Shown: piece by piece, positions 39,842 through 49,001 of the stretch
Numbering within the stretch: the stretch's first letter is position 1
Layout of the letters: every line of letters starts with the position of its first letter
NCBI GenBank assembly: GCA_913044165.1
Contig: CAJWMY010000001.1
Span: forward strand, 1-64,000
DNA from: an uncultured Puniceicoccaceae bacterium
Lineage (GTDB): Bacteria; Verrucomicrobiota; Verrucomicrobiia; Opitutales; Coraliomargaritaceae
Length of the DNA stretch: 64,000 nucleotides
Reading direction: 5' to 3'
Position numbers and translations under genes: made by a program
Notes under the pieces: model-generated
The model's input: the letters and a program-made list of their open reading frames with translations, nothing else
Told to the model about the DNA's origin: nothing
Databases searched by the model: none

Positions 39842-41284
39842 TTATACGGTTTCTCCAAGGTGTTTGACCAAAAAAATAGTTTGGTCATCTTGCTGCTTTC
39901 GCTCTTGGGAAAAGGTTTCTATTTCTTCCATAATCGTTTTAACAATGGTCGAGGCACTTTTAGAATGAGTGTTTTCAATAATTAAACGTAATCGTTGCGT
40001 AGAAAATTCTTCATGTTTTCGATTTTCCGTTTCTGTTAATCCATCGGTATAGAGGACAAGCACATCTCCCCTTGAGAAAGATCGAGTCACATCAGCTATT
40101 TTTGGATTAAAAATTTCAGGCGGAACAATACCAAGAGCCATTCCCGGAACTTTAATTTCTTCTACTTTTTGACCCTTTTTTGATTCATAGAATAAAGGGG
40201 CCTCGTGACCAGCACGCGCGATTGTAAGCTGATTATTCTTAAGGTTTATTACTCCCAGAGATAAGGTGACAAACATGCCAGGCCTCATTGTCTTTAATAA
40301 TTCTATATTGAGTAGCTTGAGAACTTCAGAGGGAGAATTAATTTTAGTAATCAAATGTTTCAAGTGGGTCTGGCACATTGCCATAACAATTGAAGCAGGG
40401 ATGCCTTTTCCTGAAACATCGGCTATAGCAACTCCTAATAAGTTAGGTTTGATGTCAAAAACATCATAAAGGTCTCCGCCTATTTTTTGGGCGGGAGAAT
40501 AATGAGCGGCAAATTCTAGGGGTGTATTTTGAGGGAAGGTATTAGGTAATAGTAGGCTTTGTACATTTTGTGCTAGTTGCAAATCTAGATCGATTTTATT
40601 TTTTTCAATCTGCAATTGAATTGCAGTACTATTTTGAATAGCTAATCCAACTTGATTAGCAAGTGACTGAAGAAGTGAAAAATCCATACTATCAAAAGGG
40701 ACGCCATCAATTGGATTTGCTACTGCTAAAATTGAAATTAAAATCCCATCATAAGTAACAGGCGCCAACATCAAAGAATGAATATGAAGGGCTGGATCAT
40801 TATGCTGAATAACTCTAGGATCGTTTTTTGCTTGGGCAATCAAAAGTGGGACTCTTGATTTTGCAACTGTTCCGACTAAGCCTTCGCCTAAGGCATAACT
40901 TTCTCTTTCATAGGTATTTTCTATAAATTCTGTACGTGAGGCGGATAGTTTCAGTCTTTCAATGCTTTTTGAACTTTGTGGGGGGAATAATCCCTCAACG
41001 GCCATCCTGTGAAAACGGCCATCCTCTTTTTTTTCAAATAGACAAGCACACATAGCGCCTGTGTTTGTTATAGATGCATGAACAATTTTCTGAAAAAGCT
41101 TTTGGCGATTTTTTTCGCCGACTATAGCACCTGAAATAGATTGCATAAAATCAACAACAATTTGTTTTTCTTGTTCTAGTCTTTGAACGGCTTCTTCTTT
41201 AATCGAAATTTTTCTGTTGATCTGAAAATTTACTAAAGCTGTAAAAACTAAAGTGATCAAAACCCCTATAAAAAAAAGAAGCAT
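39842..41284 (-). CDS. RsbU-type PP2C serine phosphatase with membrane anchor and GAF domain
   Basis: A 480-residue signalling phosphatase. One N-terminal membrane segment (3-20) is followed by a short coiled coil (KIEEAVQRLEQEKQ-like region), a GAF domain (about 50-220, RVPLLIAQAKNDPRVI, ANQVGLAIQNSTAI) and a SpoIIE/PP2C catalytic domain (about 255-475). Motifs are PAQKIGGDLYDVF, VAIADVSGKGIPASIVMAM, ARAGHEAPLFY, LYTDGLTETEN and DDQTIFLV; the metal-binding Asp residues are all present. In RsbU systems it dephosphorylates a STAS anti-anti-sigma factor. A STAS protein is encoded 13 bases upstream, so the two are probably partners. Confidence 0.88.
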   Translation of the reverse strand: MLLFFIGVLITLVFTALVNFQINRKISIKEEAVQRLEQEKQIVVDFMQSISGAIVGEKNRQKLFQKIVHASITNTGAMCACLFEKKEDGRFHRMAVEGLFPPQSSKSIERLKLSASRTEFIENTYERESYALGEGLVGTVAKSRVPLLIAQAKNDPRVIQHNDPALHIHSLMLAPVTYDGILISILAVANPIDGVPFDSMDFSLLQSLANQVGLAIQNSTAIQLQIEKNKIDLDLQLAQNVQSLLLPNTFPQNTPLEFAAHYSPAQKIGGDLYDVFDIKPNLLGVAIADVSGKGIPASIVMAMCQTHLKHLITKINSPSEVLKLLNIELLKTMRPGMFVTLSLGVINLKNNQLTIARAGHEAPLFYESKKGQKVEEIKVPGMALGIVPPEIFNPKIADVTRSFSRGDVLVLYTDGLTETENRKHEEFSTQRLRLIIENTHSKSASTIVKTIMEEIETFSQERKQQDDQTIFLVKHLGETV

Positions 41285-41297
41285 AACAATTTATTGT

Positions 41298-41813
41298 CTA
41301 TTTTGAATATAATTTATTTTCGAGTAGGCTAATCAGATCTTTAAATAAGCTAACATTTTCTTTACTCGCTTTTACAAGGCTTTTGTGGGCATCTAAAATA
41401 TCAATAGCTTTGCAACGTTCAGCTTCTTCTAAGGCGGTGAGGGTATGGGTATTATTTTTTAGAGCAGTATTATAATTTACCACGGAGTCTTCAGTCTTAA
41501 TAAAATTCTGTAACCCAAGATTATGGAAAAGCTCTTTGTTGCGTTTATTGAAATTTCTAACTATTAAATTTGTGTCTTCGGTTGAGTCTTTAATTTTTAG
41601 ACCAAGCCATGCAATAATCCCTAAAAAAGTACTATCCATTCCAGAGCAGCTCTCAAAGTCAATTATGTAATGTCTTATATTTTTTTCCAAAGACTTATCA
41701 ATGAATTGCTTGAAAGTATTGGCGTTTGCGAAAGTAGCTTTCCCTTGAATTAGAATAAATGCTGAATCTCTGTTTGTATTGACCAAAAAAGCAGGATTAT
41801 TTGTATCTTTCAT
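41298..41813 (-). CDS. STAS-domain protein (anti-sigma-factor antagonist type)
   Basis: A 171-residue protein with a STAS domain at residues about 10-110. The core strand-helix IRHYIIDFESCSGMDSTFLGIIAWLG contains the loop where STAS antagonists are phosphorylated; the Ser of MDSTF is the likely acceptor (canonical DSSG). The C-terminal ~55 residues form an additional helical region (ALEEAERCKAIDILDAHKSL) not found in SpoIIAA. It lies 13 bases before the RsbU-type phosphatase gene. No RsbW-like anti-sigma kinase is present in the window, so the switch is incomplete here. Confidence 0.8.
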   Translation of the reverse strand: MKDTNNPAFLVNTNRDSAFILIQGKATFANANTFKQFIDKSLEKNIRHYIIDFESCSGMDSTFLGIIAWLGLKIKDSTEDTNLIVRNFNKRNKELFHNLGLQNFIKTEDSVVNYNTALKNNTHTLTALEEAERCKAIDILDAHKSLVKASKENVSLFKDLISLLENKLYSK

Positions 41814-41847
41814 AAGTCATGCATTTTTTATTTTTATTAAGAAATTA

Positions 41848-44556
41848 CTAATGATTTCTAATTAAATCTTTTAAGACATAATTTAAAATACCACCATTAT
41901 TATAATAACTAACTTCAATGGGCGTATCAATTCTTAATATAAGCTCTATTCTTTTTGAAATTTCATTCGGATAATCAATTTCAAGAATTAAATGCGCTCC
42001 AGGAGTTAAGACATCCGGTAGTTCACATAAAGAAAATGTTTCTTCGCCATTAAGTCCTAATGAATCGGCGCCATGTCCTTCTGGGAATTGTAGTGGCAGT
42101 ACGCCCATTCCAATTAAATTACTTCGGTGAATGCGCTCAAAGCTTTTTGCAACTACCGCACAAACTCCTAGTAGTGAGGTGCCTTTTGCTGCCCAATCTC
42201 GGGAGCTTCCCATGCCATAATCTTCCCCGGCCAATATAATCAATCCAGTTCCTCTTTTCTTGTAAATTTCACTAGCATCATAAATGTCCATTAGTTTGCC
42301 TTCTGGCATTAACTTAGTAAAGCCGCCTTCTTTGCCATCTGCCATTTGATTTTTGAAACGAATATTAGCAAAGGTACCTCTTGTCATTATTCGATCGTTG
42401 CCACGCCGAGATCCAAAGCTATTAAAATTTTCAAGTGATACGCCATGCTCAATAAGAAAACGTCCTGCCGGACTTTCAGGCTTTATAGCACCAGCCGGTG
42501 AAATATGGTCAGTCGTAATAGAATCTCCAACAATTGCTAATGGCTTCATTCCTTTCAATTTAGATAGAGAAGTGGCTTGATTTTTTCTAGCATCGAAGAA
42601 AGGTGGATTTTGAATGTAAGTTGAATTGGGATTCCAATCATAAGTTAAGCCCTGAGTGCTCGCTATGGCGTTCCATTCTTCATTGGCATTCTTTAAATCT
42701 CCATACTTAGATAGAAACATTTTTGGCTTAATACCGGAGCTAATTAAGGCATCGATTTCGCTTTGTTCGGGCCAGATATCTTTCAGAAAAACTTCTTGGC
42801 CCTGATCTCCTGTGCCTATTGATTCGTTATCTAGATTAATATTAATAGTTCCTGCTAACGCATAAGCCACTACCAAAGGCGGCGACATTAAGAAATTGGC
42901 TTTGATTGCTCCGTGAACACGGGCTTCAAAATTTCGATTTCCTGAGAGTACAGAGGCTGCAACAACAGAGTTTTTTTTCAGTGCGCTTTCAATGGTTGGT
43001 TCTAGCGGCCCTGAATTCCCAATGCATGTTGTACAGCCATATCCAACAAGATTAAAACCTAATTCATCTAGGTAAGGCTGTAGATCCGTTTCTTTTAAAT
43101 AATCAGTGACAACTCTAGAGCCAGGAGCGAGAGATGATTTTACCAGGGGATTCACTTTTAGTCCTAGTTGGCAGGCTTTTTTTGCAACTAAACCAGCAGC
43201 AATCATTACAGAAGGATTTGATGTATTTGTGCAGCTAGTAATTGCAGCAATAAGGACTTGACCATGCTTTAATTTTTGCCTCCTAGAATTAGACTTAAGT
43301 GATGGTAGGTCGATTTCATACTCTTCATCTAGTACAGATTGGGAAAGGTTAAATCCACCATCGTCAATGGATAAGTCTATAAGTTCTTTGAATCGACTTT
43401 TCAGATCAGGTACAGTAATTCGGTCTTGTGGTCTTTTGGGACCTGCCACGGCAGGCACAATTTCAGAAAGGTTTAAATCTAAAGTTTTCGTGTACTTAAT
43501 AGTATCTTTAGCTGGAATGCCAAAAAGGCCTTGTGCTTTTAGATAAGATTTAATTTGAGAAATTTTCTCATTACTTCTTCCAGTAAGCTCTAAATACTCT
43601 AATGATTTTTCATCTACGGGGAAAAATCCCATCGTAGCTCCATACTCAGGGGCCATGTTAGAAATAGTAGCTCTATCAGCAAGGCTTAAATTTCTAGAAC
43701 CATCTCCGTGAAATTCTACAAATTTCCCCACAACTTTTTCCGCGCGCAATAGCTCCGTGATTCTTAAGGTTAGGTCTGTAGCGGTAGCGCCTCTCGGAAG
43801 AGCGCCTTCTAGATTTACTCCAATCACTTCTGGCGTTTTGAAGTAAACGGGCTGACCTAACATTGCAGATTCAGCTTCAATCCCGCCTACACCCCATCCA
43901 ACGATCCCTAATCCATTTATCATAGTTGTATGAGAGTCTGTTCCAACGAGCGAATCAGGGTATAAAAGTCCATCTTTTTCGAAAACAACGCGTGCTAGGT
44001 GTTCTAGATTTACTTGGTGAACAATCCCAATTGATGGAGGGACAACATTAAATGTTTTAAATGCTTGCTGACCCCATTTGAGAAATTCATAGCGTTCTTT
44101 GTTACGCTTAAATTCCATTTGTAAATTTGCTTTAAACGCTTCTCCCGTACCAGCTCGGTCGACTTGAACGGAATGATCAATTACTAAGTCTACAGGAACA
44201 AGAGGTTCAATAATTGATGGATCTTTCCCTTGAGCATGAGCTGCATCTCTCATTGCTGCAAGATCAACAAGTAAGGGGACGCCAGTAAAGTCTTGTAATA
44301 TAACCCTTGAAACAACGAAAGGAATTTCGGCATCGCTTGGAGATTCAGCATTCCAGCTGGCTAGGTTTATAACATCTTGTTTGGTAATTCGGTCTCCATC
44401 ACAATTCCTAAGGACAGATTCAAGGACAATTCGAATGCTGACAGGAAGCTCTTTAATAGAGATTCCCTCTAAGCTTTCCTCCAAAGCACTAAGGCTATAA
44501 TAATCTTTATTGTTGAGTGAGCGAAGCGCATTAAATGGGTCTTGAGTATTTTTCAT
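41848..44556 (-). CDS. acnA: Aconitate hydratase A
   Basis: Aconitase of the AcnA/IRP1 type (about 902 residues from the ATG at 44556; a GTG at 44565 would add three). It isomerises citrate to isocitrate. Fe-S ligands are Cys in [13 protein letters not shown] and the CxxC of [11 protein letters not shown]. Other signatures are [23 protein letters not shown] near the start, [17 protein letters not shown], and the swivelling domain with [17 protein letters not shown] and [10 protein letters not shown]. It is a single-gene unit between the STAS gene and the repeat protein. No citrate synthase or icd is nearby. Confidence 0.94.
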   Translation of the reverse strand: MKNTQDPFNALRSLNNKDYYSLSALEESLEGISIKELPVSIRIVLESVLRNCDGDRITKQDVINLASWNAESPSDAEIPFVVSRVILQDFTGVPLLVDLAAMRDAAHAQGKDPSIIEPLVPVDLVIDHSVQVDRAGTGEAFKANLQMEFKRNKERYEFLKWGQQAFKTFNVVPPSIGIVHQVNLEHLARVVFEKDGLLYPDSLVGTDSHTTMINGLGIVGWGVGGIEAESAMLGQPVYFKTPEVIGVNLEGALPRGATATDLTLRITELLRAEKVVGKFVEFHGDGSRNLSLADRATISNMAPEYGATMGFFPVDEKSLEYLELTGRSNEKISQIKSYLKAQGLFGIPAKDTIKYTKTLDLNLSEIVPAVAGPKRPQDRITVPDLKSRFKELIDLSIDDGGFNLSQSVLDEEYEIDLPSLKSNSRRQKLKHGQVLIAAITSCTNTSNPSVMIAAGLVAKKACQLGLKVNPLVKSSLAPGSRVVTDYLKETDLQPYLDELGFNLVGYGCTTCIGNSGPLEPTIESALKKNSVVAASVLSGNRNFEARVHGAIKANFLMSPPLVVAYALAGTININLDNESIGTGDQGQEVFLKDIWPEQSEIDALISSGIKPKMFLSKYGDLKNANEEWNAIASTQGLTYDWNPNSTYIQNPPFFDARKNQATSLSKLKGMKPLAIVGDSITTDHISPAGAIKPESPAGRFLIEHGVSLENFNSFGSRRGNDRIMTRGTFANIRFKNQMADGKEGGFTKLMPEGKLMDIYDASEIYKKRGTGLIILAGEDYGMGSSRDWAAKGTSLLGVCAVVAKSFERIHRSNLIGMGVLPLQFPEGHGADSLGLNGEETFSLCELPDVLTPGAHLILEIDYPNEISKRIELILRIDTPIEVSYYNNGGILNYVLKDLIRNH

Positions 44557-44623
44557 AACCAGCACATTAATAAAAGATTGTTTATTGCCTATTGTGCAAG
44601 CTTACTCTTCAATAAAGAGCTAT

Positions 44624-44655
44624 AAAAAGCCCTTTAATTTTGAAGAAGGCTTTTT
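44624..44655 (-). terminator. Terminator-like hairpin after the repeat-protein gene
   Basis: AAAAAGCC and GGCTTTTT (44624-44631 and 44648-44655) form an 8-base stem around a 16-base loop, 17 bases past the stop of the repeat-protein gene. The arms contain their own T-runs and the structure works on both strands, but only the minus strand has a gene just upstream. The stem is A/T rich apart from the GCC/GGC core. Confidence 0.6.
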
Positions 44656-44671
44656 ATTTTATTAAGAAATA

Positions 44672-46204
44672 CTAAGCAACGGGGCTTATGATAAAAGGTT
44701 CTTCAATTGGGGTTGGGATTGGCTCAATTTCAACTTCAGGTTCAACTTCAACTTCAGGTTCAACTTCAACTTCAGGTTCAACTTCAACCTCAGGTTCAAC
44801 TTCAACTTCAGGTTCGACTTCAACTACTTCGACCTCTGGCTGAATCTCAGCTTCAGTGCCAGATACCATCCCTTGGGCAGTTGAATCTGTAATTTCTTGG
44901 ACATCTAGCTCATTTATAATAGCTGCCTCAACCGATCCTTGCGTGGAGCCAAATGCAGCAGCATCAGAAATTTCAGTAACATCCACACCATATTCAGTTG
45001 CAGCGTTGGTGACGCCTTCTCCAATACCAGATGCAGCAGCTTCAACAGCTAAAGTAACTTCCGTATTTATTTCGATAGCTGTATTAATGGTGCTAGAGGC
45101 TGATCCAGATGCCGATGCGGCAGTTACATTTACCGGGCTTATATTTGCATTAACAGCTCCTTCAACAGCTCCTTCGGTTGTACCAGAAGCTACAGAAGAA
45201 ATAATATCATTAACATCAATTTGTTCTAGTTTTACTGGGTCGAGGATAATTCTTTTGTGGATTCCAAGGGCAGTGGCAGCTTTAATTGCACCAGTAGTAG
45301 CACCAGCAGAAGAGGCTTCAGCAATTTGATTAAGAGTTGAATTGTCAACTTCACTCGCAACAAAGCTAATAGCTCCACTCGTTGTAGCCTTACTAGCAGT
45401 TTTAGCAACCATAAGTACTGATTCAATTCCAACTTCTGTAATTTCGGCCAATTGTCCAATTGAAGCTTCGACAGCACCCTCAGCAGCACCCATTGAAACT
45501 GCATTTGAAATTGTAACTAAATCTATATTTTTCTCTATCGCAATCTTCATAGATGTAGCAGAAATTGTTTTTGCTGTAGCATTAACTATGTCAGTTATGT
45601 CTATGTTGTTTTTTGTAGCCGATTCATAACTTCCGGCTATTAAACCAGATGCAGCAGCCGAGACTATTTCTGTTATATCCAAGAAAGATTCAGATGATAA
45701 ATCGATGACGGCTTCAGTTGCACCTGCAGCTACAGAATCTACGATATCAGTAGTGTTTTCAGCGGAGGCATTAATCGCTCCATAAACTGTTCCAGAAACA
45801 ATCCATTCTGTTACATCTGCGACATCAAGGCTTTTACTTATAGCATCTTCTACAAAAATCTCTGTAATTGTATTAGATGCTGTAAAGACTACATTTGATA
45901 AGTCTTTATTTCCTTCAATCGCATACTCGATGATTGCTTCAGAAAGTGCACTAGCTTGATTTTCAAAACCTATTTCATTTCTAATATCGTCGCTATTAAT
46001 TACAGATTTTAGAAAAGACTCTAAGGAATTAGCATCCTCTACATTTATTTCGAGCTCTTCGAGGACAATCTTAATATCACTAGCATTAGTAGACGCTAAT
46101 TTTTTAGTCTGCTCGGTGGTTAAAATTGGAGTAGAAAAATTTTGCGAATATAGGCTAAAACTCAATGCAAAAAATATTAATAGAAGTATTTTTAAAAATC
46201 TCAT
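44672..46204 (-). CDS. Secreted protein of 26-residue Ala-rich repeats with an EPEVEV tail
   Basis: A 510-residue protein I cannot assign to a named family. Residues 1-20 are a signal peptide (ILLLIFFALSFSLYSQ). From about residue 100 to 455 the chain is built of 26-residue units with consensus (I/V)T(D/E)I(V/S)xAAASGxxEGAVEAAxxxxxxD. The closing acidic residue recurs at 202, 228, 254 and again at 330, 356, 382, 408 and 434. Then comes a block of EPEVEV repeats (about 456-493) and the tail PTPIEEPFIISPVA. The Ala/Gly/small-residue helices suggest a solenoid or coiled fold. It is followed by a terminator and is divergent from hisA. Confidence 0.7.
   Translation of the reverse strand: MRFLKILLLIFFALSFSLYSQNFSTPILTTEQTKKLASTNASDIKIVLEELEINVEDANSLESFLKSVINSDDIRNEIGFENQASALSEAIIEYAIEGNKDLSNVVFTASNTITEIFVEDAISKSLDVADVTEWIVSGTVYGAINASAENTTDIVDSVAAGATEAVIDLSSESFLDITEIVSAAASGLIAGSYESATKNNIDITDIVNATAKTISATSMKIAIEKNIDLVTISNAVSMGAAEGAVEASIGQLAEITEVGIESVLMVAKTASKATTSGAISFVASEVDNSTLNQIAEASSAGATTGAIKAATALGIHKRIILDPVKLEQIDVNDIISSVASGTTEGAVEGAVNANISPVNVTAASASGSASSTINTAIEINTEVTLAVEAAASGIGEGVTNAATEYGVDVTEISDAAAFGSTQGSVEAAIINELDVQEITDSTAQGMVSGTEAEIQPEVEVVEVEPEVEVEPEVEVEPEVEVEPEVEVEPEVEIEPIPTPIEEPFIISPVA
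44739..44828. repeat. 18-bp tandem repeat encoding the EPEVEV tail
   Basis: Five copies of an 18-base unit (GGTTCAACTTCAACTTCA, with one C-for-T variant), beginning at 44739, 44757, 44775, 44793 and 44811. It encodes one EPEVEV hexapeptide per unit on the minus strand. Being short, perfect and in frame, it can gain or lose copies by slippage without breaking the gene, so it may vary among strains. Confidence 0.85.
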
Positions 46205-46279
46205 TGTAAAAAATATGTAGTCTTATAGTACAATAAGAAATACATTTTTCATCAAGCATTATTTTGACTTATTTGTACT

Positions 46280-47101
46280 GTGACAAGATTTAGGCCGTGT
46301 ATTGATTTGCACCTCGGAAGGGTAAAGCAAATAGTTGGAGCATCCTTTACAGATGACCTTTCTAATACTTTTGTCGAGAGTAGTAATAATAAGACAATTG
46401 TTAATCATATTAGCAATCACTCTGCCTCTGATTTTGCCTCATTGTATGCCAAGGATAATCTTACTGGAGGGCACATGATATTGCTTGGTTTAAAGTCCGC
46501 TAGCGAGTCCGCAGCCATTAAAGCTTTGCAGTCTTTTCCTGGAGGGTTGCAAATCGGCGGGGGAATAACTATTGAAAATGGGAAAAGGTGGTTAGATTAT
46601 GGCGCCTCAAAAGTTATAGTAACTTCTTGGCTATTTAGCCAAGAAGGCAATTTTAATAATGAGCGCTTAAAGTCATTATCAGGATTTTTAGGGAAAGAAT
46701 CGATTGTGGTGGACTTAAGCTGCAAGATTGAAAAATCAAATCCCGAAACCTGGCGGGTGATGAAAGATCATTGGCAAACCCCAACAAATTTAATAATCAA
46801 TAAAGAGACGCTTTCGGGCTTGTCGGAATATTGTTCGGAATTTTTGGTCCATTCCGCAGACTTTGAAGGCAAATGCCAAGGCATTGATGAATTATTAGTT
46901 CAATATTTAGGCGAACATTGTCCAATTCCAATTACTTATGCCGGCGGTGTTAATTCAATGCTAGATCTAGAACTAATTGATAGACTAAGTAAAGGACGAG
47001 TTGACGTCACGATTGGTTCCGCTCTTGATTTATTTGGCGGAGGGTTAATTAAATATAAAGATTGCATTTCTTGGAATAATCGCAATCAAAGTAAAAATTA
47101 G
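46280..47101 (+). CDS. hisA: HisA of the eukaryotic type (ProFAR isomerase)
   Basis: A 273-residue TIM-barrel histidine-pathway isomerase that converts ProFAR to PRFAR. It does not look like ordinary bacterial HisA (~245 residues). Instead it matches the plant/yeast HIS6/HISN3 type: FRPCIDLHLGRVKQIVGASF, DNLTGGHMILLG, FPGGLQIGGGI, GASKVIVTSWLF, VVDLSCK, EFLVHSADFEGKCQGIDEL, PITYAGGV and the closing GRVDVTIGSALDLFGGGLI. The proton-transfer acids appear as Asp in CIDLH and in HSADFEGK. The start is GTG at 46280, 75 bases from the divergent repeat-protein gene. No other his genes are in the window. Confidence 0.85.
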   Translation: MTRFRPCIDLHLGRVKQIVGASFTDDLSNTFVESSNNKTIVNHISNHSASDFASLYAKDNLTGGHMILLGLKSASESAAIKALQSFPGGLQIGGGITIENGKRWLDYGASKVIVTSWLFSQEGNFNNERLKSLSGFLGKESIVVDLSCKIEKSNPETWRVMKDHWQTPTNLIINKETLSGLSEYCSEFLVHSADFEGKCQGIDELLVQYLGEHCPIPITYAGGVNSMLDLELIDRLSKGRVDVTIGSALDLFGGGLIKYKDCISWNNRNQSKN

Positions 47102-47117
47102 TATTTACTTTATTTTT

Positions 47118-47378
47118 ATGGAAATTTTAAGCATCAAGTTTTTAATATTTGTTTTTCAGTTGGGTGTAGCATTTATTCCATTTGTGATTGGAGGTCGGTT
47201 GCTTTCTTTCTCTAACGATCAAAAAATTAAGATCAAAACAAAGATCTCGCAAAAATTATTTGGGGATCCAAGACTTTTAAAATTACCGGCTTTTAATATG
47301 GTCCTCCGGTTTTTAGCCGTAATCTTTTTTTTAATAGGAGCTTTTTTTGCTCTAATTTTCTTTCTCTACAATTTTTAA
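47118..47378 (+). CDS. Small two-span membrane protein, function unknown
   Basis: An 86-residue protein with two hydrophobic spans (about 4-28 and 62-84) separated by a basic loop (KIKIKTKISQKLFGD). It lies 16 bases after hisA and 17 bases before the WecA-like gene, so it is probably expressed with them. I recognise no family. The compact spacing and single-frame TM layout support it as a real gene. No nearby gene explains its role. Confidence 0.6.
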   Translation: MEILSIKFLIFVFQLGVAFIPFVIGGRLLSFSNDQKIKIKTKISQKLFGDPRLLKLPAFNMVLRFLAVIFFLIGAFFALIFFLYNF

Positions 47379-47395
47379 ATATCGACTGAATATAG

Positions 47396-48919
47396 ATGGT
47401 CTGGACGCTCTTACTAATATTCTTAATTGCAGGAACCGTTAGTTCTTGGATGTTTATTTCGCTTTTTCTAAATTCCAAGTGGAGTAGGATTTTTTATTCA
47501 GATCCTCAAGCGCACCATACTCATACGGAACAAACCTCTCGTATTGGAGGATTGGGAATTTTTATTGGATTTCTTTTGAGCTTTGGGCTCTTATTTTTTA
47601 TTTTTGATATAAAAAGCTCTATAATTTCAAATTTGTATGGAATCTTTTTTGGTGCTTTGGCTTGTTTTGCATTAGGCTTAATTGACGACCTAAAATCTAT
47701 AGATGCGAAATTTAAGTTAATGATTCAAATCTTAATTGCTGTATTTGCTCATCAATCAGGGTTAGCGATAGATCGTTTGATGGTTCCTTTTCTAGACTTA
47801 GAACTAGACCTAACGGCAGTCAGCCTAATTTTAACGATTATATGGTTTGTTTCTATTATTAACCTTATAAATTTAATAGATGGCCTTGATGGACTAGCTG
47901 GAGGCATCGGACTAATGCTGATGGTGTTATTAGTATTCTTAAGTGCGGAGAAAGGGATTAGCCCAAGTACTTTTCTTGCTTTAGGTATGGCTGGTGCAAT
48001 TTTTGGGTTTCTAATTCACAATTTCCCTCCAGCAAGAGTTTATATGGGAGATGCAGGTGCTTACACTATCGGATTTGTGATTGCTGGTTTAGCTTTGATG
48101 AATTTTCAAAAAGGTGCCGTCATCGCGGCTCTTTTAGGGCCTATGATGGCAATGGCTTTGCCTATTTTAGATGTTCTTTTCGCACTTTTTAGAAGAAGCA
48201 TGCAAGGGCTTCCTCTCTTTAGGGCGGATAAGGAACATATTCATCACAAATTAATCCGAGCCGGATTATCAAGGCAAAAGACAGTTTTAGTATTGTATGC
48301 ACTCTCCATGCTTGCTCTAGTTGGCGGAATTTTAGTTTTTTCAAACCAAGGACGCTTTTTCCCCATATTTTTAGGTTTTTCTAGCGTAATAGTGATTTTT
48401 GCAATTAAGGCATACGGGAATCCAGGGATTTATCTCAAGCAATTATTATTTGACTCAGTTAATGCTCGTTACGAAACACAAAATGCAATTCGACTTTCAA
48501 AATGGTTTATTAACGAAATTGACCGAATGCGAAATGGGTCTGATTTTTGGAATGACTACAAATGGTTTTTGAAGAAACTTGGGTTTAATCAAGCGAGGAT
48601 TATACTCGGGAGCGGTGAAAAACTTTATCAGTACAATCTAGATAGGCAGTTTACAGAACTAGATAAAAGAGACTTTTTTATTTCAGAAGCTTTGACGATA
48701 AACCCCTTTCGGAATGAAGATTCAATTCAATTTTGGGGTGATAGAGATCGTTTTTCTGAAAGGCGCTTTCAGCTTAATTCAGAAATTGCCCATGAAGCTT
48801 TTGTAGCCGCCCAAAATCGATGGAAAGATCTAAACAAAAGCGAGTATAAGTTTGATGCCCAAGCATCTCGGCATGAGAATCTAAAAATTGAAAAAGCGCG
48901 GAATTTATATTTGCCTTAA
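47396..48919 (+). CDS. WecA/TagO-like polyprenyl-phosphate sugar-1-phosphate transferase with C-terminal extension
   Basis: A 507-residue integral membrane protein of the MraY/WecA/TagO family that loads a sugar-1-phosphate (usually GlcNAc-1-P) onto undecaprenyl phosphate, the first step of polymer assembly. Family motifs are GLIDDLKSIDAKFKL, NLINLIDGLDGLAGG, ARVYMGDAGAY and HIHHKLIRAG, in the expected order, with about ten membrane spans up to residue ~340. The final ~165 residues are soluble and polar (FINEIDRMRNGSDFWNDY...), an extension absent from WecA itself. This is the first gene of the polysaccharide cluster. Confidence 0.86.
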   Translation: MVWTLLLIFLIAGTVSSWMFISLFLNSKWSRIFYSDPQAHHTHTEQTSRIGGLGIFIGFLLSFGLLFFIFDIKSSIISNLYGIFFGALACFALGLIDDLKSIDAKFKLMIQILIAVFAHQSGLAIDRLMVPFLDLELDLTAVSLILTIIWFVSIINLINLIDGLDGLAGGIGLMLMVLLVFLSAEKGISPSTFLALGMAGAIFGFLIHNFPPARVYMGDAGAYTIGFVIAGLALMNFQKGAVIAALLGPMMAMALPILDVLFALFRRSMQGLPLFRADKEHIHHKLIRAGLSRQKTVLVLYALSMLALVGGILVFSNQGRFFPIFLGFSSVIVIFAIKAYGNPGIYLKQLLFDSVNARYETQNAIRLSKWFINEIDRMRNGSDFWNDYKWFLKKLGFNQARIILGSGEKLYQYNLDRQFTELDKRDFFISEALTINPFRNEDSIQFWGDRDRFSERRFQLNSEIAHEAFVAAQNRWKDLNKSEYKFDAQASRHENLKIEKARNLYLP

Positions 48920-49001
48920 GTAATAATCGCCTCCTCCAACTTAAACTTGAAGATTATTAAGAATTGAGTCCGGTAAGCTTTAGATTAATAGTATTTGTTA
49001 A

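Noticed and set aside
44739..44828. CRISPR array
   Set aside because: Units are 18 bases, contiguous and without spacers, and lie in a coding frame that reads EPEVEV.
44856..45629. Open frames opposite the repeat protein
   Set aside because: Their Ala/Val/Ser-rich sequence is the mirror of the repeat codons; the minus-strand protein has a signal peptide and regular repeats.
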